Below are positions 1-12,666 of a DNA stretch of 28,491 nt, in pieces (position 1 is the first letter of the stretch; the number at the start of each line of letters is the position of its first letter). Both the position numbers and the translations under genes were made by a program. The DNA is taken from positions 1-28,491 of the forward strand of contig JADHZB010000025.1 of assembly GCA_015657535.1 (NCBI GenBank), given 5' to 3'. This stretch comes from Nephromyces sp. MM_2019. Its lineage: Eukaryota > Apicomplexa > Aconoidasida > Nephromycida. A model generated the notes under the pieces. It was not told the DNA's origin. It saw only the letters and a list, made by a program, of their open reading frames with translations, and ran no database searches.

Positions 1-2247
1 AAAGAAGCTGATAATAAAAAAAGCGTCTATAAATAATGTAATTTATATTCATGCATAAATTTGTCTGAATATATGTATATATATATACATGTATGCATTT
101 ACGTATATGTTAGTCAAGTGGCTAAGCATGTTTGAATGTTATATATGTGCATATATATATAATTATATAGATATGATTAGTTTGTTACTAATTTCAGATG
201 CAGCATGTGATGGGAGAGTGTTAGGTAAAATTCATAAGTAAACGTATGGGGAAGAAATTAAGCAAAAGCATTGTTTTTGAACAACGTTCATTATGATGAT
301 TATACTATCATCTATTTTACCTAGACAAGCCTTGCGTGACTAGAAAAACTGTGTCATCGAGGGGATATGTATATATGACTTTAATTATTTGTAGGCTCGA
401 ATGCACTATGAATGTATTCAAATTTTATGATGAATAATTATTTTAATAAAACTAGAGGAAACATATTGAGAATTGTGAATATTACGAAACTTTGAAATAA
501 TCAAATTATGCTAATAATTGTGTATTTATAAAAGACTATTCCTCAAGCTAATTTCCCTTAGCATCATGTGGGTTTGCTTATTAAACTTTTTTACCCTATC
601 TTACATATTTTAAAAAATAACTTAATATACACCCATTGAGTAAATATAAAGGAATGTGTTCCTCGAATTCTCTTTCGATATATTTGAATACAATAAACTA
701 ATATGAATTCACTGTTTTATTAACAAATTAGAAACTGCCTTTATCAAATATCTATATTCTTTTAATTTTATTCAGTATTGCAATTCCACCTCATCATCTA
801 TATGCTTAGAGTTGGAACTGATGCAAAAAATTATAATGAGAACTGTCAATTCTTGAAATCCACACGTTACATCTAGTTTACGAAATACTATTATATAAGA
901 TATATTCCCTGAAGTAAAAATCAATTACAACTGCCGTATATTTACATAGTTTTCATTGCAGATGCAATAACATCAAATGATTAGGTTGAAATTGGTGTAT
1001 AAATTGTACATCTGTATTGAAAAGCATCAACTGCCTAGACAAAAATGCAGCTTTATGTTGTATCTGAATTTCTGATAATCCTGTTTACTAGAATTCAATG
1101 CATTCTTTGTGTTTCTAATGGATGAGTTAAAACAATGATTCCCACATTTCATACTACAAGTCTAAAGTTTCAGTCTTGCTCTTTTAATTTTTATAAGTCG
1201 TAATTAAATTTTCCTAAAGATTTAAGCAGTTAACCTTATTAATTCTTAGGCTAATCAGAGATTTTAGGGTCTAATCTTTAAATATACATAAAATTTGATT
1301 TTGATTTGCGTAACTTGGTTTACTTATTGGTAACCTTATCAGTCAACTATTTATAATAAGGTTTTCTGAATTCGACTATTTAGAATGTCGTGAACAAAAA
1401 ACTCTAAACACCAAGGTTCAGTTATACTTGTTAATTGTAAGCAAATATCTTTTTTGCTCATATCTAATTTATCAAATTAGAACAACACTTTCTTAGTTTA
1501 TTTAAAAAATTGCAATGGCAAACGTTCCCAATAATTAAAATATTTTATATTATTTCCAATTATATCCCAACAAGCTTAATAATATTCCACCCTGTGCTTG
1601 GGCATAAAAAAAGAAAGGAAGTTTTCTGAGAAAATTTTACTTTAATTTATTTATTTTTTACTTAAAATTTCACTAATCAACTCCAAACTTGATCAAGCAA
1701 GCACACTCATGGTTTCCTCTCTATATGAGCTGTAAAGGTAATAAATATCCTTTTCGGGTAAATTTATAAATACAATTTCATAGAGAAAGATTCAAAACCT
1801 GAAATCAGTTTAGATAAGGATTCAGGGTATTGATCACACCTTTGTTAACATGAAATTCATAGTTTTTAATCTTGGTAATAGGGTAGTTAAAGTACACAGC
1901 CATATGATTCAATGATTCTTTGTTTTTGAATTGTCTGACACTCTTTCAGTTTCATTTAATTGAGCTAATCATTTTTTTCTCTAAAGTACTATAATTTCAT
2001 TTTTAATCTAGCTAGTTTATAAAAAGAAAATTGCAAAACTTAAAATCGGTAATATCTTAGGTGAAGTCTGTAGCACATTAGTGAATACAAGGAAGTAAAA
2101 AAGTGTAAGTACTTCACACTTTTTATTTTTATTTTAGAAATATTTATTACTAATTTAATAAACAATATTGTAACAAGAGATAATTTGTCTTTAAAATTTT
2201 TCAAGTAAATTTTTCTCAAATTAACTTTAAACTAGGATCATAGCAAA
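1..2247. other. Upstream region without a supported gene
   Basis: No reading frame with coding character or phase-consistent exon chain was found on either strand. The sequence is very AT-rich with short TA runs (about 72-88 and 153-163). A few splice-acceptor-like pyrimidine stretches occur, for example near 945-960, but they lead into frames that stop quickly. The last part, just before 2248, should hold the promoter and 5' leader of the following gene. Confidence 0.5.
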
Positions 2248-4079
2248 ATGACCCTTATCATACTACTTTTTGCACTGCAAATTTCAATTCATGCAGGATA
2301 TAAATTGGTTGATTCACATCAATTGGTTTTTGACAGAAATTTCATGCTTGGAATCGGTAAGCATGGACCATCTTACACTCCTCATTTTATTGAAGTTTTA
2401 AGTAAAGAAAATGGTAGCTAAATTTTGTTACTATTTAAAAAACTGAATGATTTCTATTTACTATGCCAAATTCCCTACAAGAAGTTTCAAAGGTTCGGCT
2501 AAAACACAAAAGCGATAAGCCCAAAATATTATTGATTCGTGTTTAGAAAAATCAGATCAAGGAAAATGATGAAACCAAAAATGCTGAAACTGTTGATACA
2601 AATCAGGATAGTGTAGATAAGCCAGCAAATATCATGGCAGGTCAAGTGCACCCAAATAAGGTGGATGGTAATATGGCTAGCCAACTCCAAGGTAACTTCA
2701 CTCACAGCTCATCTTCGAGTTCAACAAAGGCCCCTGGGCCCAATCTTGAGAAACTAGTTAGCCATGTTTTAATCCAATATAACTTATTGACATTAGTTTG
2801 GCTAAAAAACCAGAATGAGCAACAGCTTGTGACTGAAGAAAATATCGTAAAGGGTAACAATGAATCTTATTACCAAGAAATTTGAACCTGTTCATTTAAA
2901 GCAAGTGAAATCGGAGAAAGAGTACATAATGCAATCAAGGTATATATATATAATTTATTACTGAGATTTAAAAGTCTGAAATCATATAAAAGGAGTTGAA
3001 AGGAGCTTATAGAAATCCTAATTTAAAAGTGAGATTTAGTTATAAAAATTAGAAAATCCACTATGTTGATTCTGAAAAGGATGTGGAGTTATATGAGGAT
3101 CTAATTACACCAAAAAGGGTGGAAGAAGAGAAAGCATTGGAGAAATTAGATGAATTAGCAAGTTAATAAGATTTGGATCCTAAATAATAATTATTTTGTG
3201 ATAGAACCACATTCTGAGTTCACAGCGCCAATCATAGTACTTTTGCCATTTTCGGCCTCGGCAAGGTTAATATACTATGCAGTATTAAGGCATAAGCTTT
3301 ATTGTTTTATTATAGAGATAAAATAGAATATGCTAGAGCACTGACATGCCTCGGAAAAATGAATACTCCTGAGATGAAAGAAGCACGAGAATCAAAATTA
3401 AGTGAAATGGCAAGAATAAAGGGAAAGACTGTGGAAGAGATAAATAAAGAGATTGAAGAGTCTGAAAAAAAGATGAACAAAGTGAATTTGATCTTCAGAA
3501 ATTTTAGCAGTCATAATAATTGTTTACACCAAGCTTAAAAAAGAAAGAGAAGCTGCCCATTCCAAGCTTAGAAAAGCAGAAGTAGTATCATTGAAATCAA
3601 AGAAGGTTATACATTCAAACTCCATAGGAATTTAGATAGCTTTCTTTAGAAAAGCCCAGACGTATTGTTCTTAAAAGAGGAGCTAAAGGATCTCGATGAA
3701 GAGTTAAAAATATATGTACGAGCGTAACCTTGTGCTTTCTTAATCATTAATAATTTTCGTAGTTGGAAAAATTGATAAGATTAAATAGTAGAAGAAAAGG
3801 TGAGCTTCATGTCCTCAGGATTCAGATGGTTTAAATTAATAAAATTGATTAGCCTTCAATAATAATGTTTACAAAAACGAAGAGGAATTAGAGGAGGAGG
3901 GAGATGAAGAGGCTGGAGGGGATGAAAGACAAGAGCAGGAAAAGCCGAAAAAATCAATTTTTAAAAAGATTAGTTCAGTCTTTCATAGAAAGAAGGTAGT
4001 AATAGTGAGCTTATTTTCCCAGATATTTATTGTTTGGAATCAGAAAAAATCTTATGAGGAAGAAGCAGAAGAGTCATAA
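2248..4079 (+). CDS. Predicted secreted Lys/Glu-rich coiled-coil protein, 12 exons (about 341 aa), family not recognised
   Basis: I do not recognise this protein. The start at 2248 gives a classic signal peptide (MTLIILLFALQ, hydrophobic core about residues 3-14, likely cleavage after residue 16). Then come a Ser/Asn/Gln-rich stretch with an N-glycosylation sequon (NFT), a Lys/Glu-rich helical region, an acidic block (EEELEEEGDEE) and a basic tail followed by an acidic end. Phase-consistent exons: 2248-2356, 2482-2492, 2547-2756, 2878-2904, 3053-3161, 3226-3265, 3316-3481, 3534-3605, 3650-3715, 3763-3799, 3853-3995, 4044-4079 (TAA). All introns are GT-AG, mostly 44-64 nt; the largest is 148 nt. 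Least certain are the 11-nt exon 2, the 27-nt exon 4, the 40-nt exon 6 and the exon 3 end: the frame stays open past 2756 to about 2844, and a 31-nt intron (2847-2877) would also restore phase. A secretory-pathway destination is inferred from the signal peptide only. Confidence 0.62.
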
Positions 4080-4751
4080 GATTAATTTCCGTTTTTTTGT
4101 TAATAAAAAATACCCGAATAAGAAATTATCATTATTTTATAGAGAAGTTACTCAAAATTTGATCGTCATTGCAAACTTTAATATTGTCCTTAATTCGAAT
4201 AATCCAACTGAAAATCAGTTTTGTTTCAATTATATTCAACTTATGGTAAGTTAAATCATATACTAAAATGTTTGAATTTTTAAAAAGTGCTATACTATTG
4301 AAAAACCCTAAAGTTTTGAAATGAAAAGCAACGATATGTGTCAAATTTTTGGGTTATATATGTTGATAGAAAAAGCTACATTTATCAATGTTAAAAAATC
4401 TTGGAAGTAATTGAGTTTACAAAAAAAAGATTTTTCTTACAAATTCTAATTTGAGAATAGCAAATTTCACTTTCTGGTTTGGTTTAGATTTTCTTATCAT
4501 ATTGTTGGGTTGTTGAGGAAGATAATAGATCAAACAACTAGAAGTTATAGTAATTATATTATGTCACAAAGCCTAAATAAGATTTAGAGGCATAGTATTA
4601 GAGTTATTGAAATGTTGTTCTAATTGGCATGATGTAAGCACTTGATTTTATTAATCTTCATTAAGAACAGGTGCGATTTATGAGTAGATGGTGGCGTTGT
4701 GGTTGCTTTAAAAGTTTATTCAAATTAGTTTAGAAAAAGGAGTGAACATAT
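4080..4751. other. Convergent intergenic region
   Basis: This lies between the 3' ends of two convergent genes and should contain both 3' untranslated regions. Open stretches on the plus strand just after 4079 are out of frame with the preceding exon and lack coding character. A 16-codon ORF near 4690-4740 (beginning MSRWWRCGCF) is too short to support. Confidence 0.5.
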
Positions 4752-7700
4752 TCAGGATCTTGGCTTATCCCAGTTTCGTGGGATCGATCTGATAAGCAAA
4801 ATCATAAAAAATAGGTGCCTTGGAATTATTTAATATTCAAACAAAGCAAGCAATGATTTCGAGTCTATTTACCTAAGATTGTATCTTGTTGACACAGGTG
4901 AATGTTGAGTTGCTTCATGAGATTTGCTATTATCTGTAAAGATAGTGGCAGGTGGTTTAACGTCGTAAATATTATCATAAGAGTTATAAAAACACAAAAT
5001 TAAAGATAAAACTGTCCATTCAAAATAAAATAGTTAGACCATTGAAGATCTTAAAACTGATATATGCAGGTAAGTAATGCATAGTTAAAACTATATAAAA
5101 TTGAGGTAAATATAAATTACTTCTTGAGGGCTTTTTCTTGTTGTCGGAAGCGCCCGATAGACTTGGGCTACTGTTTTCACTTTCAGGTGATTCTTTATAC
5201 CCTGTTAAGATATCCTCATTCTCTTTCATAGAGTCCTTCAAATTAGTAAAGTGTTCGAACAGCTCGACTTTTTCATATTCCTTTGAGCAATACAAATCTT
5301 TCACGTTGGATTTATAGTGAATGTTTTCAGAAGACTTGGTTAGAATTCGGGGAGAAGACTTAGATTGAAGAGAAAGGATTAATTTTTCCTTTACAAGGAG
5401 TTCGAGTTTTAGTCCCTTAAATAAGTTAAAAAGTCACTGAATAGCAGGATTTTTCAATTAAAGAAGTGTTAGGTTACCTCATTTTGTTTGCAAATATCTT
5501 CATGAGCTTTCTTGAGTAAAAATATTTCCTCACAGAGGATATTAAAATTAGCTAAAAGAATAGATCTTTCTTGAGATAAGCTATAATTGGAATCAGTTTT
5601 GTCTTTTAAGTTATCTTTCAAAGATTTTAATTTTGATTTAATGTCATTAAATTCGTTTGTGTTCAAATTGAAGTCTATATTAATGTTTTCCCCTTTTTGT
5701 TCATTTGAGTCTTCAGAGACCTTTGGACTTACTTGTGCTATATTTTCTGGGAATTTTTCCTTTTTGAAATTAGGTTAAAGCAAAATTGAGTTTAATAATG
5801 AAATTGTATCTATATAAGGTTTATAATTGAAATTATAAATAATAGGATTAAGTATGTAGAGAAATCCCAAAGAGATTTTAAAACTCAACCTGCTTGATGA
5901 AACTTTTAACTTATAAGAAATAATTTGAGTTACCTTTTCAGGCTTAAGAGAATTATCTAATTCTAATTTCTTGTAGTTTTCGATTGAGTTTTCCAATTCT
6001 TTGGCAAGAAGTTCATTTCGTGAGTTCGAAGAAGATAATTGACTTTTAAGCTCCTCAACCTTTGTTCCCAGTTCCAATTTGAGAGCTTCATTTTGAGAAT
6101 TTGAAGAAGATAACTGACTTTCAAGCTCCTCAACCCCCTTTCCGAATTCTATTTGGAGAGTTTCAATTTTAGAATTTGAAGAACTTAGCTGATTTTCAAG
6201 CTCCTCAGCCCTTTTTTCAAATCCCGTTTTGAGAGCTTCATTTCGAGAATTTGAAAAAGATAATTGACTTTCAAGCTCCTCAACCCTTTTTTCGAATTCC
6301 AGCTTGAGAGATTCATTTTGAGAATTTGAAAAAGATAATTGACTTTCAAGATCCTCAACCCTTTTTTCGAATTCCAGTTTTAGAGATTCATTTTGAGAAT
6401 TTGAAGAACTTAGTTGACTGACAAGTTTCTCAACCCTTTTTTCGAATCCCGTTTTAAGAGACTCATTTTGGGAATTTGAGGAAGATAACTGACTTTCAAG
6501 TTCCTCAATTCTTTTTTCGAGTTCCAGCTTGAGAGCTTCAATTTGGTTGTTTGAAAAACATAATTGACCTTTAAGCTCCTCAGCCTTTTTCGTGGATTCT
6601 ATTTGGATAGCTTCATTTTGTGAATTTGAAAAACTTAATTGACTTTCAAGCTCCTCGACCTTTTTTTCGAATCCCATTTGTAGAGCTCCGTTTTGATAGT
6701 TTGAAGAACTTAATTGACTTTCAAGCTCCTCTACCCTTTTTTCGAATCCCATTTTGAGCGCTTCATTTTGAGAATTTGAAGAAGATAATTGACTTTCAAG
6801 TTCCTCTACTTTTTTGTCCAATCCCATTTGGATAGCTTCATTTTGGGAATTTAAAAAAGATATTTGCTTCTCAAGCTCTTCAATTTTATGCTTGAATTCC
6901 CTAATTGAGGTATCATTCTTAGAGTTTGAACAAATTAACTGCTTTTCAATATCTTCAACTTTTTGTTCTTGTTCCAGTGAGTATGTCTTAGATTTGTTGA
7001 GTTCATCTTGTAAAAAATTATTATTTTCATTAAGGTTCAAGTTTTCAAGCTCTAGCAATTTCTTTTCTTTTTCAATTGCATTAAGTTTTGTGGTTAAGTT
7101 TTCATTTTCTTTCTGGAGTTGAGTTACTTGGAGATCATTTTCTACAGGCGGCGAATAGAAAGTAGGTGGTAAGTAGTGTATATTAAAATATGGAAAATAA
7201 ATTATGGAGTTGTAACTGTACCAGTGATTTCAGATTGTAGATTTTCAAGTTTACAATTTAGAGCACTGTTTTCGTTTTTAACCTGTAATGTGAATAATTG
7301 ATTTCATTTAGATTACAAATTGAAGTATGTTACTAGCAACCTCACATGGTCATATAGATTAAGCTTTTTCTTGGTGTCAATCAGTTGAGCATTCAAAGCT
7401 TCAATTTGCTGGTTAGTATCTGGATTCACCTTCTTTGTATGATTTGTACTCTCTCTTAGACACTGAAATATTAGCAATTTAAGAGCTTTTTATTTTTGTA
7501 AGTTGACTAATCGATAAGTACATTTATTGCAGTTATCAAAATGTCAGCAATAAGTATAAGTCTAAGTTTCATTATAAAATAGGGATGAAATGTTTAGTGC
7601 TTACCTTAATATCTCCTTGCAGGTTTTCATATAAAAGTTTCTGTTTTTCGAGCTCGGCCTGGCTCCTTCTGTATTTTTCCCATAGCAGATCAAATTGAAG

Positions 7701-7784
7701 TGTACGATGTGAAGAGTCAACCAAAGTTGGGTAGTAGTTGTCATTTACAACTTTGTATGCTCCTTCATTGTGAAACTCATTCAT
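4752..7784 (-). CDS. Coiled-coil protein with tandem 25-residue repeats, 8 exons (about 772 aa), family not recognised
   Basis: Exons on the minus strand, all phase-consistent: 7784-7605, 7462-7346, 7282-7222, 7141-5934, 5759-5478, 5415-5121, 5011-4873, 4788-4752 (TGA). The first six are strongly supported. An alternative last exon, 5056-5034 ending in TAA, uses a nearer acceptor; I prefer the longer version because the 5011-4873 stretch stays open, reads like protein (DVKPPATIFTDNSKSHEA) and joins through an 84-nt intron to a final exon in phase. The protein is almost wholly helical and polar. Exon 4 carries about twelve copies of a 25-residue unit (core VEELESQLSSSNSQNEALK). The Gln codons in the repeats are all CAA/CAG. 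The ATG at 7784 is the first in frame after an upstream stretch without ATG. A structural or cytoskeletal role is conceivable, but nothing in the sequence proves it. Confidence 0.7.
6003..6902 (-). repeat. Tandem 75-nt coding repeat, about 12 copies
   Basis: Eleven consecutive 75-nt units (6827 down to 6003) plus a more diverged one (6902-6828) each encode 25 residues. The consensus is a variable hydrophobic start (MGFEKR or LEFEKR), then VEELESQLSSSNSQNEALK. Units differ by a few substitutions and no indels. Each unit splits into a short helical part with Val-Leu-Leu spacing and a Ser/Asn/Gln linker. Twenty-five is not a multiple of seven but equals 7+7+11, so a mixed heptad/hendecad coil is possible. 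Confidence 0.9.
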
Positions 7785-9797
7785 AGTGCTCCGAAACGAT
7801 ACAAAATTCTTAAAAAATAAAGGTGAAAAACTTATCTTTATCAAATAAGATACACCCAACTAGTTGAAGGTAATATAAATTTGTTTATATTACTACAAAA
7901 TATAAAATTGAATATTGTGTAATGTTTGATATATAAGAATTTGAATAAATAAATGATTATAGTCTATGGGGAATGTATTGTCTCCTCCTCTCTATCTTAA
8001 AACTATATCTATTGTTAAAATATAAAAGACACTATCTGGTTGCAAGACTAGAAGGTGTGCTTAGTGTTATTTTATGTGATGTTACATTTGTTATAGTATA
8101 AATTTTGATTTTTTTTTTATTCTCCATGACACTCAGCTCATGCCTTTCAAACTTAAAAGTAAATGCCAACCCTTCCTGCTAAAGTTGAGAAGTATTAAAT
8201 TAATTTAAAAACGATTGATCAGTTAATATAGCCAGTGGGATTTAAAATATTTCTTTTCAAATTAAATACGTAGCTCCTTATGATAGATAGTAAAGGATCT
8301 ATTTGCTGATTAAATAAGGTATTTTAAGTTGTTAGTGAACATTTGAACAACTTTGAAACTCATTAGCAGCTATGAATATTGCAAAATTTAATTTCAAAAA
8401 CTATAGACACATCTTTTAAGTGAAGTTAGAAATAAGTTAAATGTTTAGAGTAGAAAGCGATTTAAAAGTAGTCACAAAAAGCACAAATTTCTAAATTTAC
8501 TAGGAATATTATTCCAAAAGTTAAGGAGCTTATGAGCTACCAATGGCTAAATAAGCCTTTAATTGCCTTGTATGAATAACTTGAGTTTGTTTCAAGTTTA
8601 TCTCATTTTTAAACAGTCTGGCTTGAATATATATATGTATACATAGGATAAGTTGCACATGATTTCTGTTTTTAATCTAATTTCTCTTATAGATTAAGAT
8701 CTTGTTAAAGGCTTTGAACTGGGAGTGAAGTTAAAACCCGCTATAATCTCTTAAAATCTAGCTGAATTTTATTATATGTTCCTTGACACAAAATCGAATT
8801 TTAACACACGCTCAATTATACTAGGAGTATTATTGCAAACCTCGAATTGGTAATTCATAAAATTTCTCGTATATACAAATTCTGAATAAACATGAAACTA
8901 TATTTATAGTAGTACCTATCAAGACAGTGATCGGATAAATAATTAATCATATTCATTTGATTTATTTTGCTGCAAAATCATTATAACAGAGTAAATACCA
9001 GAATACAGAAGAGGTACCAAAATCAAGCACTTTCTTTATATTGTTATAGTCTAATGGTAGGCCGTCTCTATAGTAAGTACATTATTGTTCTGGCTTTGCT
9101 AATTATTTAGGAGAGCTGAGAGCTTTGATAGGGTCATGTGAGTAGTGAGGTTAAAGTGTTAAAATATTCATTGAGACTCTAATATCGTCCCAAAAATCCA
9201 TATGATGTAAATGAAATGTACATGCCTGGGTTTTTAATTCACTGGATATTCACTTGTAAAATCTAATATCATGCCTGTGATTTAATTATATATAATATGC
9301 CATAATTAAAAATAGTCATTTTGAGCTTTGCGAAAGATTATTTCTAACTTCTATTATCTAATTTATTTAGTTCACAAATGATCTACTGGCAGTGTTGGTT
9401 TTTACACGACTCGTTATATGTTTTGAATTTAATTGTTAACTAGCGTCATTACATTGAATCTTACTGCGAGTTTATACCTTTACAAGTACTAGCACCTCTT
9501 TATATATACTATGTACACATACCATCATAAATAACAGGCGAATTCTCCTTTTGCAAATCCTTCCTTTTCTACTATATAAAATTTAAAACTGATTTCTGTT
9601 TAACAACTACGTTAGAAATCGCCTGTAGCCAGCTCAATTTAGGCTCCATCTCTTTAATATTCATATATATCTCAGATGCGTAAATGACAACAATCCATAT
9701 AGACAAACTTAATTTTATTCTCCCTTAATAATTAGAAAATCTTTCTCAAGCATAATCTGCTCCTTACTTTAGCTCTCGTATCATTAGTTTTATTACC
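7785..9797. other. Long divergent intergenic region (about 2 kb)
   Basis: This lies between the 5' ends of two divergently transcribed genes and must contain both promoters. I found no coding exon, no tRNA and no recognisable snRNA. A T-run at about 8110-8120 and short TA runs near 8626-8636 are the only notable low-complexity features. The length is large compared with other gaps here, so an unrecognised non-coding RNA cannot be excluded. Confidence 0.5.
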
Positions 9798-12666
9798 ATG
9801 AGTTTCAATGGAGCTAAAGACTTAAATAGGACTGGTAATGTCGAGATTTTACTTGATAAAGACGATCAGATGGATAAAAGTCAAAATATATCAGAAAATG
9901 TAACTGAAACAGAGGCTTCAAAGCTTTTGGACAAACCATCTCCTCTTAACGACACAGATGGCACAGACCATTATAGTAACGACAAGAAAGAAATGGCGAA
10001 GCAAGGCAATTCACGAAGAGAAAAAAGTCATAGTACCCACTCTCAAAATTCTTTCGAGGCAAGGAAGAGACGCCACAGAGAACGTAATAGCTCAATTTCA
10101 CGTGATCGTCAAAAGCAATCACATAGAGGTTATGAAAGAGAAAGAGGTAGAGAAAGGCACAACGACAAACCAACTGATAAGTCAAAGCATAGTGAACACG
10201 AAACGAACAAAGATAAAGAGCATGAAAGACGAAGGGACAAAGTACTAAGAAAGGTACTTGATAAGGACAACGAACCCGAAAAATTAAGAGATAAGCACCG
10301 TGAAATTGAAAATGATAGGGAGAGAGGAGATGACAAGGCAAACGATAAGGAACATAGCATGGGTAAGGAGCACGAACGTGGTAGGGAGCGCGATCGAGAT
10401 AGGGAACGTGAGCGCATTAAAGTACGTGATCGCGGTAAAGAGCGTGACCGTGATAGGGAACGAGAACGAAGTAGAGGGCGATATCGAAGTAGGGAGCGTG
10501 AACGAGGTAGGGAACGTGAACGGAGCAGGGATCGTGATCGTGAAAGGGGTAGGGAACGAGATATGGGATGGAAGACGCAAAAAGAAATTAAAAAGGATAG
10601 CGAAAGGGAAAGCGATTCACGGCGACGGTACAGGGAGTCCAGAAAGCATACCGATTCAGATGATAGTGACTTGGGAAACTCTATAAGAAACCATCGGCGC
10701 ATTGACAGAGATAACAGCCCAAATGGTCAGCATTATAAAAGATATCACAAATCAGATAGATCAAGCTCTCGCCGTCATGAAAGTAGACATTATTATCCAT
10801 CTAAAGATATAGATAAAGATAGCGATCTTGATCACAAGAGAAGCAGTAGCCGAACCAAAGCACCAGAAACTTCCAAGCGTACATGGAGATTTGATTCACC
10901 ACCTAATTCTATGACTGAGAATATTCCTACATCAGGGTTTTCAAATGGTTTTTCAACGATTAGTCCTTCACTGGCTAAACCTGGTCAGCACGATGGCTTT
11001 TCTACAATCCCCAACATCTCTCCATCAAATATGACAAGCGCTGAAATCCCAAACCTATCCCAATCTAACTTAGACCCAGTAAGCATTCAATCCAATTTCA
11101 CAGGCTTAGGATCTACACTTGGCTTAGACGCCAGCATAACTAAAGGTGCTAGAGAATTATATATCGGTAATCTTCCTCCTGGGATTGATGTTAATAGGCT
11201 CCTAGAATTTTTAAATGCTGCTATGCTTGCACTTAATGCTAATACTTTACCTGGAAACTCATGTACAAAAGGATGGATAAGCACAGATGGACATTATGCT
11301 TTTGTTGAATTTAGAACTTTAGAAGAGGCCTCTAATGGAATGCAATTGAATGGGCTCAATTGTTTTGGTTACAGGTAAATTTTATATTTAACTTTATGTA
11401 TTTTTGCTTAGACATCCACTGGAATTTATTTTAAAAATGTCATTCTTTTGAATTTCAGTTTGAGGATAGGCAGACCAAAGACCTATACATCAGAACTAGT
11501 AGCTTTAACACCTCAGCCCACTGCAATAGCCCTTGATAGCATTTATCTGTCACAAGGAATTCAGGGAGTTAAAAGTGGAATGGATGCAGTTGCTGAAATA
11601 GCTAATAGCTCAGACCCAACCTCCGCCACGATGATAGCTGCTAAAATGGCATATAACCTCGGATTCCCTAGTTTTGGATTGGGAAATAAAGTTGATAGAA
11701 TGTGTATAATGGGTTTACCTCCTGAATTATCAGAAGAAAAGATAAAAGAACTTGTAACTTCATTCGGCAATGTGAAATTTTTTCAACTCCTTATGAAGGA
11801 AGATGGTATGAGCTCAGGGATTTGTATATGTGATTTTCAAGACTATGAAAGCCAACAACAAGCTGTGGAAATACTTACCCAGAATACTTCCTACGTAGTC
11901 ATCAAGGCCAGTGAAGCTATTGATAAAGGCCTCTTGGCAGATTTCGATAAATTACAAATTCAGTCTGAGGACCCACTTTTAAAGCCACAAGTTACAACTA
12001 GAGTAATAATGTTATGTAATTTGGTAACCCGTGAGGAGGTAAATATACTTATAGAGCACCTTGATAACTAAATTTACTTAAAAATTGACTTACCTACTCT
12101 TTATAGCTATTAGACGAGGCTGAATATCAAGAGATTTATGAAGATGTAAGATGTGAATGTGAAGAAAAGTTTGGAAAAGTTAAATCTCTAGTAATCCCTA
12201 AACCCGTGAGAGGCTTTGATGCTAACGAATTGGATCAATCTGATGTTGGTTACGCTTTTGTTGAATTCGAAACTGCTGAAAGTGCTGTCAAAGCCAGAAA
12301 GGTATTCAAGAATTTGATTTTTTTTTTCCAGTTTTCTTAGCTCTACCTATTTCTAAAATGATTAATTATAAATGAACACTAATTACATTTCAGGACCTTA
12401 GTGGCAGAAAATTTGCTAACAGAACTGTGGAAGCTCACTATTTCAGTGAAGTAAAATACGCCCAGAACAATTTCAAAACCCCAAAACCAAACTATGAAAA
12501 GTCCGACTCCTCACTCTACAACACTGATCTAATAAGTAAGATTGAAGCCGCTTCTGACACTGAAGAGAATACTGCACCTTGTCAAGATCAAACAGAATAT
12601 GCCCAAGAAGAACACGACTTAACAGACATGGCTCAAACAGAACATATTCAAGCAGATCCAGCTTAG
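9798..12666 (+). CDS. U2AF large subunit (U2 snRNP auxiliary factor, U2AF65 homologue), 4 exons, 874 aa
   Basis: This splicing factor binds the intron polypyrimidine tract and recruits U2 snRNP. Exons: 9798-11374, 11459-12038, 12107-12301, 12394-12666 (TAG); introns are 84, 68 and 92 nt. Order: acidic N-terminus; a long Arg/Asp/Glu domain, about residues 95-290, of RD/RE dipeptides with fewer RS than usual; a U2AF-ligand motif around Trp363 (KRTW, then FDSPP), just before RRM1 as in U2AF65; RRM1 from about 451 (RELYIGNLPP; RNP1-like GHYAFVEF); RRM2 from about 605 (DRMCIMGLPPEL); and a C-terminal UHM from about 707 with GRKF at 788-791 and the usual VRGF loop, so it could bind SF1-type ligands. 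A Gln/Glu-rich tail of about 70 residues follows, longer than in human U2AF65, which ends soon after the UHM. Identification is firm. Confidence 0.95.

Noticed and set aside
2975..3210. TAA/TAG appear to stand for Gln in several coding-like stretches (ciliate-type code)
   Set aside because: The clearest stretches are removed by ordinary introns that join in phase, and the well-supported genes (U2AF, ADA, TBC, the repeat protein) use only CAA/CAG for Gln. The repeat gene alone has dozens of Gln codons without a single TAA or TAG.
4030..4344. Open frames on both strands around 4030-4344
   Set aside because: They start without a good ATG or oppose each other, lie in the 3' flank of the first gene and lack coding composition.
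5034..5056. Short last exon with TAA for the repeat gene
   Set aside because: Kept only as an alternative: the longer chain through 5011-4873 and 4788-4752 stays in phase and reads like protein.
9047..9060. tRNA A-box-like sequence TAGTCTAATGGTAG
   Set aside because: No B-box (GTTCGANNC) or acceptor stem follows at a suitable distance.
9946..10702. Long open frames on the opposite strand and other frame of the Arg/Asp/Glu domain
   Set aside because: They mirror the low-complexity purine-rich repeats of the U2AF N-terminal domain and have no splice or start context.
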